A DNA stretch of 9,540 bases, taken from assembly GCA_018711785.1 (NCBI GenBank), contig DVHW01000094.1, forward strand, positions 1-9,540, read 5' to 3'. Shown piece after piece: positions 1-3,743 of the stretch (the stretch's first letter is position 1; each line of letters opens with the position of its first letter). The translations under genes were made by a program, and so were the position numbers. Under the pieces are notes generated by a model. It ran no database searches, was not told where the DNA came from, and saw only the letters and a list, made by a program, of their open reading frames with translations. The DNA comes from Candidatus Galloscillospira excrementavium (GTDB lineage: Bacteria; Bacillota; Clostridia; Oscillospirales; Oscillospiraceae).

Positions 1-67
1 GCAGCGCGTCGTTGCGCTGCGGGCCCCCTGAATCATTTGCGGGAAATGAGAGACCGTCTGGGGCACC
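1..67. other. 3' flank of the DUF308 gene with two small hairpins
   Basis: This is the stretch downstream of the minus-strand DUF308 gene. It holds two perfect inverted repeats: TCATTT/AAATGA (33-38 and 44-49, 5-nt loop) and GCAGCGC/GCGCTGC (1-7 and 14-20, 6-nt loop). Either could help end the DUF308 transcript. Neither has a visible T-tract on the minus strand, and the second sits at the window edge, so its downstream context is unseen. I see no gene here. Confidence 0.3.
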
Positions 68-601
68 TCATCTCCAGAACCGGTGGGACAGGCAGCCCCG
101 CAGGAGGAAGGCCACGCCTTGGACGATGAGAAAGACGCCCACCAGGACCGTGATGGCCACGGCGCCGGTCAGCGGGTCCAGGAAGGAGAGGAATCCCACC
201 AGGGCCAGCACGACGCCCATGGCGGTGAACCAGCCCCAGCCCCGCACCCCCAGCCGGCGCAGCTCAAAGGAGTTGGCAAACCGGGAGATCCCGGTAAACA
301 TCAGCCACATCCCAAAGACAAAGGGGAGGGTGAGGGAGGTAAACCACTGGTTGCAGAGGACGAACAGGGAGAGCAGGATGGTCAGGATGCCGTCCACCAG
401 GAACCAGCCGGAGCCCAGCAGGGAGTTGCGCCCCGAGGCAAAGACCACAATGTCCACAATGCCGGAGAACAGCATGGCGATGCCCAGGGCCAGCGACAGG
501 CCGGAGAGGGCTGCGGCGGGGGAGGCCAGGCAGATGACGCCGGCCACCAGGAGCAGGATGCCGGCCAGAATCCACAGGACGCGGGAGAGGGTCTTATGCA
601 T
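68..601 (-). CDS. HdeD/DUF308 family integral membrane protein
   Basis: A 177-residue protein that is almost entirely hydrophobic, with about six membrane segments (near residues 8-27, 33-55, 64-83, 88-106, 123-142 and 146-168). Short polar turns and a basic loop (RRLGVR, 115-120) separate them. Length, small-residue-rich helices and layout match the HdeD/DUF308 family. Its E. coli namesake is an acid-resistance membrane protein, but no biochemical activity is established for most members. The ATG at 601 is supported by AAGGAG at 610-615, eight bases upstream. The gene follows hsp20 on the same strand, with a strong terminator between them and only about 30 bp left for a promoter. Expression may therefore depend on readthrough from the heat-shock promoter, hinting at a shared stress role (inference). 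The C-terminus is short and basic (LSHRFWR). Confidence 0.85.
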   Translation of the reverse strand: MHKTLSRVLWILAGILLLVAGVICLASPAAALSGLSLALGIAMLFSGIVDIVVFASGRNSLLGSGWFLVDGILTILLSLFVLCNQWFTSLTLPFVFGMWLMFTGISRFANSFELRRLGVRGWGWFTAMGVVLALVGFLSFLDPLTGAVAITVLVGVFLIVQGVAFLLRGCLSHRFWR

Positions 602-631
602 AAAAAGGACTCCTTTCTTCGTTTGGCGTAG

Positions 632-662
632 AAAAAGGCCGCCCCGCTGCGGCGGGGCGGCC
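632..662 (-). terminator. Intrinsic terminator after hsp20
   Basis: A perfect 11-bp GC-rich stem (637-647 pairing with 652-662, 4-nt loop) is followed on the minus strand by five Ts (636-632). It starts 8 bp past the hsp20 stop. Because it lies between hsp20 and the DUF308 gene, it should limit rather than couple expression of the second gene. Confidence 0.85.
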
Positions 663-670
663 GGACGATC

Positions 671-1114
671 TTACTGGATGCTGATGCTGGAAGAGCTGGG
701 CAGCTCCTTCTTCTCCACCTTGGGCAGGGTGAGCTTCAGGATGCCATCCTCGTACTTGGCGGAGATGTCCTTGCTCTCCACATCGCCCACGTAGAAGCTC
801 CGGCTGCAGGCGCCGGCGTAGCGCTCCTGGCGGATGTAGCGGCCCTTCTTGTCCTTCTCGTCCTTGTCCAGGCCCTTGGCCGCGCGGATGGTCAGGTAGC
901 CGTCCTTCAGCTCCACGCTGATCTCGTCCTTCTTGAAGCCGGGCAGGTCGATGTCCACCTCATAGGCGTTCTCGGTCTCCCGCACGTCGGTCTTCATCAG
1001 GTTCTTGGCGTGCTTGCCGTACAGCGGGCTGCGGCCGCTCCACACGGGGAAGCGCATAAAATCGTCATCGAAGAAATCATCGAACAGGTTCTCACCAAAC
1101 ATGCTGGGCAACAT
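671..1114 (-). CDS. Small heat-shock protein, Hsp20/alpha-crystallin family
   Basis: A 147-residue ATP-independent holdase chaperone expected to act in the cytoplasm by binding unfolding proteins. The N-terminal arm is rich in Phe and Asp (residues 6-22). The alpha-crystallin domain spans about 40-132 and includes DLPGF (56-60), a long acidic/basic loop (82-91), and the diagnostic YEDGILKLTLPK segment (121-132, the family's 'GxL' motif). The C-terminal tail carries the I-x-I motif (I144, I146) that docks on neighbouring subunits in oligomers. Length is typical for bacterial family members. The ATG at 1114 has GGAGG at 1123-1127, eight bases upstream. Upstream lie a sigma-A promoter and a CIRCE element, so control by the heat-shock repressor HrcA is expected. 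The gene ends at its own terminator. Confidence 0.96.
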   Translation of the reverse strand: MLPSMFGENLFDDFFDDDFMRFPVWSGRSPLYGKHAKNLMKTDVRETENAYEVDIDLPGFKKDEISVELKDGYLTIRAAKGLDKDEKDKKGRYIRQERYAGACSRSFYVGDVESKDISAKYEDGILKLTLPKVEKKELPSSSSISIQ

Positions 1115-1155
1115 AAGTCATTCCTCCATTTCATCGCACTTATTTCTTGCCCTGC

Positions 1156-1180
1156 GGGAGGGACCTCTTTGGGTCCTCCC
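1156..1180 (-). other. Hairpin in the hsp20 5' untranslated region
   Basis: On the minus strand GGGAGGACC (1180-1172) can pair with GGTCCCTCCC (1165-1156) around a 6-nt loop, with one bulged C. The predicted transcript starts near 1189, so the hairpin sits almost at the mRNA 5' end and about 30 nt upstream of the ribosome binding site. It could stabilise the message. It does not cover the GGAGG at 1123-1127, so a simple RNA-thermometer role is not evident. Confidence 0.45.
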
Positions 1181-1195
1181 CTTTGGAACGACTTC

Positions 1196-1223
1196 ATTGT
1201 ACCACTGAAATTAGCACTGTCAA
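1196..1223 (-). promoter_or_regulatory. Sigma-A-type promoter of hsp20
   Basis: Minus-strand -35 TTGACA (1223-1218, perfect consensus), 16-bp spacer, -10 TACAAT (1201-1196, five of six). Predicted start is near 1189, giving a leader of about 75 nt. The -35 box overlaps the CIRCE element, so a bound repressor would block polymerase. The upstream side (about 1238-1290) is A/T-rich in an otherwise GC-rich region and may act as an UP element. Confidence 0.88.
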
Positions 1224-1237
1224 TAGGGGAATGCTAA
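1211..1237. promoter_or_regulatory. CIRCE element (HrcA operator)
   Basis: TTAGCACTG, nine bases, then GAATGCTAA. The CIRCE consensus is TTAGCACTC-N9-GAGTGCTAA, so 16 of 18 arm positions match and the spacing is exact. The two deviations are the last base of the left arm and the third base of the right arm. CIRCE is the operator of HrcA, which represses dnaK and groE operons in Firmicutes. Here it covers the -35 region of hsp20, placing this chaperone in the HrcA regulon (inference from site and position). Confidence 0.92.
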
Positions 1238-1340
1238 TGTTTACAAAGGAACTAAAATTTGTTCACAAAATATGCGATTTCTTTGCAAAAGACTGCTTCT
1301 AAGCCCCAGATAGGAGGAAAAACTGGAATAGAAATGGAAC

Positions 1341-1374
1341 TGCGCGTCCCGCCGCGGACCGGGCGGGGCGCGCA
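1341..1374 (-). terminator. Probable terminator of the PAS-HTH regulator gene
   Basis: Two 13-nt arms (1341-1353 and 1362-1374) are complementary except for one mismatch, with an 8-nt loop. The hairpin lies about 20 bp beyond the stop of the minus-strand regulator gene. The following minus-strand bases are only modestly T-rich, so termination efficiency is uncertain. The rest of the gap up to the hsp20 promoter (about 1240-1340) shows no gene. Confidence 0.5.
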
Positions 1375-1392
1375 GAAAAGGGGAGGGACGGG

Positions 1393-2028
1393 TCAGGATT
1401 TGGCCTCGTCGATATAACTATATAAGGTGTACTTGGAGATGCCGAAGAACTTGCACACCTTGTCCCCCGACTTGGTGATGAGAAAGGCGCCGGTGTCGTT
1501 GAGGAACTGGATGGCCTTCACCTTGTCCTCCTTGGACATGAGGGCCACCGGCTTGCCCACCCGGGCCACGCTCTGTTCGATGAGCTCGTCCAGCAGGTCA
1601 GAGACATTGCGGGCGATGGGCTCGGGGGCGGCGCCGGGCTGCTCGGTGGCGGTGAACTGCTTCAGGTTCTCCTCCATGGCCAGCATGAGGGTGATGTCAT
1701 AGTTGATGGAGAAGATGCCGATGGCCTCTCCGTCGTCGTTGCGGATATAGAGGGTACTGGACTTGAGCACCTTTCCATCCCGGGTGCGGGTCAGGTAACA
1801 GATGTGGTCCTCCAGTTTGTCACGGTCCCCCTTCAGCGCCTCCAGCACCACATGGGAGGGGCCGTCCCCCACCTTGCGTCCGGTGACGTGGCCGTTCTCG
1901 ATGAGCACGATAGAGCTCTCCGGGTCGTTGGTCTCCAGGTCGTGGAGGACAACCTCGCAATTCGGTCCGAACTGCTGGGCGATGCCCTTGGAGAGCTGGA
2001 TGAGGAATTGGAGCACGGATGCCTGCAT
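1393..2028 (-). CDS. YheO-like PAS domain / DauR-type HTH transcriptional regulator
   Basis: A 211-residue DNA-binding regulator. Residues about 6-118 form a YheO-like PAS sensor domain, with typical segments NCEVVLHDL (23-31), GRKVGD (50-55), YLTRTRDGKVLKSST (78-92) and GIFSINYD (104-111). Residues 125-160 are a linker. Residues 161-208 form the HTH of the YheO/DauR type (KVKAIQFLNDTGAF, then KVCKFFGISKYTLYSYID). The start at 2028 is chosen because AAAGGAGG lies eight bases upstream and the PAS domain begins there. An ATG at 2100 in the same frame would add 24 non-family residues, overlap the promoter and lacks a good ribosome site. The gene is divergent from ssnA, so local control of ssnA-ygfK, perhaps with autoregulation, is the simplest inference. 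The ligand is unknown; relatives such as DauR respond to arginine metabolism. Confidence 0.9.
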   Translation of the reverse strand: MQASVLQFLIQLSKGIAQQFGPNCEVVLHDLETNDPESSIVLIENGHVTGRKVGDGPSHVVLEALKGDRDKLEDHICYLTRTRDGKVLKSSTLYIRNDDGEAIGIFSINYDITLMLAMEENLKQFTATEQPGAAPEPIARNVSDLLDELIEQSVARVGKPVALMSKEDKVKAIQFLNDTGAFLITKSGDKVCKFFGISKYTLYSYIDEAKS

Positions 2029-2067
2029 CCGCTTTGCCTCCTTTCTGTCGGTCAGATCGTTGGGACT

Positions 2068-2096
2068 AGTATAGCAGGAAACCGGAGAAAAGGCAA
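2068..2096 (-). promoter_or_regulatory. Promoter of the PAS-HTH regulator gene
   Basis: Minus-strand -35 TTGCCT (2096-2091, four of six), 17-bp spacer, -10 TATACT (2073-2068, five of six). Predicted start is near 2061, leaving a leader of about 33 nt that carries the AAAGGAGG site. The spacer contains one copy of a 10-bp repeat also found in the ssnA promoter. Confidence 0.65.
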
Positions 2097-2159
2097 TCAA
2101 AAAGTTTGGTCTAAAAAATTTTTATTAGTGGCTCAGAAAACGCTTGCTTCCGGAGAAAA
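2082..2159 (+). repeat. 10-bp direct repeat in both divergent promoters
   Basis: CCGGAGAAAA occurs at 2082-2091 and again at 2150-2159, 68 bp apart on centre and in the same orientation. The first copy falls in the spacer of the regulator promoter, the second in the spacer of the ssnA promoter. It could be a shared protein-binding site. The purine-rich composition makes chance recurrence more likely than for a random decamer. Confidence 0.4.
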
Positions 2160-2172
2160 AGTGTGATAAGAT
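2144..2172 (+). promoter_or_regulatory. Promoter of ssnA-ygfK
   Basis: -35 TTGCTT (2144-2149, four of six), 17-bp spacer, -10 TAAGAT (2167-2172, four of six), with a TG one base upstream of the -10 (TGATAAGAT, extended -10 type). Predicted start is near 2179. The leader to the ssnA ATG is therefore about 160 nt, long enough for RNA-based control. The 5-bp arms AGTGT (2160-2164) and ACACT (2174-2178) flank the -10 symmetrically. Confidence 0.65.
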
Positions 2173-2176
2173 AACA

Positions 2177-2202
2177 CTGCTCAGAGGGAGAACTCTGTGC
2201 AG
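2177..2202. promoter_or_regulatory. 26-bp inverted repeat at the ssnA start site
   Basis: CTGCTCAGAG and CTCTGTGCAG face each other around six bases (GGAGAA); nine of ten positions pair, with one central T-T mismatch. It begins at or just before the predicted transcription start. It could be an operator for the divergent PAS-HTH regulator, blocking initiation, or a hairpin at the extreme 5' end of the leader RNA. The sequence alone does not decide between these. Confidence 0.5.
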
Positions 2203-2241
2203 AATAGACAAATAATGTCTGCGGCTGTAACGTAGTGCTTT

Positions 2242-2284
2242 GCGCACGGGCTGAGGGGAGGACCTCGGGCCCGCGCGCTTTTTT
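2242..2284 (+). terminator. Leader terminator / attenuator ahead of ssnA
   Basis: A plus-strand hairpin: GCGC (2242-2245) with GCGC (2275-2278), CGGG (2247-2250) with CCCG (2270-2273), and GAGG (2253-2256) with CCTC (2263-2266), joined by a C-G and a G-U pair. It has one A/C mismatch, one bulged G and a 6-nt loop. Six Ts follow directly (2279-2284). No plus-strand gene lies upstream, so its only apparent target is the ssnA transcript itself, 56 bp before the ATG. A small hairpin GTGC/GCAC (2235-2238 with 2244-2247) would use the foot of the left arm and is a candidate competing structure. AGACA/TGTCT (2206-2220) is another leader hairpin. I do not recognise a known riboswitch class. Confidence 0.7.
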
Positions 2285-2339
2285 CTTCCCGGCGCGGCCG
2301 GAGCACACAGGGACGAGAACAGAGAAGGAGGAATGACCC

Positions 2340-3680
2340 ATGATTATGGTCGGAAACGGAAGGCTGCTCACCCGGGACCCGGAGCGGCCCTATTTTCCGG
2401 ACGGCGCCGTGGTCCTGGACGGGGACACCGTCCGGGAGGCGGGGCCCCTGGCCGAGCTGAGGGCCAAGTACCCCCAGGCCGAGTTTGTGGACGCCAAGGG
2501 GGGCGTCATCATGCCCGGCCTCATCAACGCCCACACCCACATCTACTCCGGCCTGGCCCGGGGACTCTCCATCACGGGCAACAACCCCACCAATTTCCTG
2601 GAGGTGCTGGAGGGCACCTGGTGGAACATCGACCGGCACCTGACCCTGGACGGCACCCGGGCCAGCGCCTACGCCACAGTGCTGGACTGCATCCGGGACG
2701 GGGTGACCACCATCTTTGACCACCACGCCTCCTACCGGGCCGTGCCCGGGTCCCTCTTCGCCATCAAGGATGTGTGCCGGGAGCTGGGCATCCGGGCCTG
2801 CCTGTGCTACGAGGTCTCCGACCGGGACGGGGAGGAGAAGTGCGGCGAGGCCATCCGGGAGAACGCCGACTTTGCCAGGTGGGCCAGGGACAACGGCGGC
2901 GACATGGTCAAGGCCATGTTCGGCGGCCACGCCCTGTTCACCCTGTCGGACAGGACCTTCGAGAGAATGGTGGAGGCAAACGACGGCATGACCGGCTTCC
3001 ACATCCACGTTTCCGAGGGCATGAACGACGTGTACGACTCCCTGCGCACCTACGGCTGCCGCCCGGTGAACCGGCTGATGAACCACGGCATCCTGGGGGA
3101 GAGGACCATCCTGGGCCACTGCATCCACGTCAGCCCCGCGGAGATGGACCTCATCCGGGAGACCGGCACCATGGTGGTCAACAACCCGGAGTCCAACATG
3201 GGCAACGCGGTGGGCTGCTCCCCGGTGCTCCAGATGATGGCCAAGGGCATCACCGTGGGTATGGGCACCGACGCCTACACCCACGACATGCTGGAGAGCC
3301 TGAAGGTCTTCCTCCTCATCCAGCGGCACAACGCCTGCCTGCCCAACGTGGCCTGGGGGGAGGCCATGACCATGCTCTTCCAGAATAACGCCGCCATCGG
3401 CGCCAAGTACTTCCAAAAGCCCCTGGGGGTGCTCAAGCCCGGGGCGGCCGCCGACGTCGTCGTCATGGACTACAAGCCCTTCACCCCCTTCTCCGAGGAG
3501 AACGCGGACGGGCACATCCTCTTCGGCATGATGGGCCGCAGCTGCCGCACCACCATCATCAACGGCAGGGTGCTCTACCGGGACCGCGAATTCGTTGGTA
3601 TTGATGAAGAGCGCATTAACGCCTGGACCCTGGAGCAGTCCAAAAAACTGTGGGGGGAGCTGAACCACCGGACGTACTGA
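2340..3680 (+). CDS. ssnA: SsnA-type aminohydrolase (amidohydrolase superfamily)
   Basis: A 446-residue cytoplasmic metal-dependent hydrolase of the chlorohydrolase/cytosine-deaminase-like group. Metal and catalytic motifs are visible: HTH (H65, H67) on the first barrel strand, DHHAS (128-131 region), HIH followed by E (H221, H223, E226), GHCIH (H260, H263) and GTD (D311). NNPESNMGNAVG (281-292) and GHILFGMMG (391-399) are typical of SsnA. Length matches E. coli SsnA (about 442). The true substrate is not firmly known; the family travels with ygfK and selenium-dependent molybdenum hydroxylases in purine/urate gene clusters, and deamination of a purine-related compound is plausible. The ATG at 2340 has AAGGAGG at 2325-2331. 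It is first in an operon with ygfK (63-bp gap, no terminator) and sits behind an attenuator-like leader. Confidence 0.94.
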   Translation: MIMVGNGRLLTRDPERPYFPDGAVVLDGDTVREAGPLAELRAKYPQAEFVDAKGGVIMPGLINAHTHIYSGLARGLSITGNNPTNFLEVLEGTWWNIDRHLTLDGTRASAYATVLDCIRDGVTTIFDHHASYRAVPGSLFAIKDVCRELGIRACLCYEVSDRDGEEKCGEAIRENADFARWARDNGGDMVKAMFGGHALFTLSDRTFERMVEANDGMTGFHIHVSEGMNDVYDSLRTYGCRPVNRLMNHGILGERTILGHCIHVSPAEMDLIRETGTMVVNNPESNMGNAVGCSPVLQMMAKGITVGMGTDAYTHDMLESLKVFLLIQRHNACLPNVAWGEAMTMLFQNNAAIGAKYFQKPLGVLKPGAAADVVVMDYKPFTPFSEENADGHILFGMMGRSCRTTIINGRVLYRDREFVGIDEERINAWTLEQSKKLWGELNHRTY

Positions 3681-3709
3681 CCCCGCCCGAAAAATATAGA
3701 AGGAAACTG

Positions 3710-3726
3710 CGGCGCCCCGGGCGCCG
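3710..3726 (+). other. Intercistronic hairpin between ssnA and ygfK
   Basis: CGGCGC (3710-3715) pairs with GCGCCG (3721-3726) around a 5-nt loop; the region is palindromic enough to extend further. No T-tract follows, so it is not a terminator. It ends five bases before the GGAGG of ygfK (3732-3736) and might affect mRNA processing or access to that site. Confidence 0.4.
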
Positions 3727-3743
3727 ACGATGGAGGAATCACT

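Noticed and set aside
12..794. Plus-strand open frames (12-794 and 83-631) opposite the DUF308 gene
   Set aside because: The products are Arg/Pro/Gln/Gly-rich without recognisable domains, and the minus-strand frame gives a clear HdeD-like membrane protein with a ribosome site.
2029..2100. Longer N-terminus for the PAS-HTH regulator starting at 2100
   Set aside because: The extra 24 residues do not belong to the family, would overlap the -10 box and lack a good ribosome site, while the ATG at 2028 has AAAGGAGG at ideal spacing.
2113..2125. AAAAAATTTTTATT tract as a minus-strand terminator or a binding site
   Set aside because: It is a simple A/T run without a GC stem, lies upstream of both divergent promoters, and probably just adds flexibility or UP-element character.
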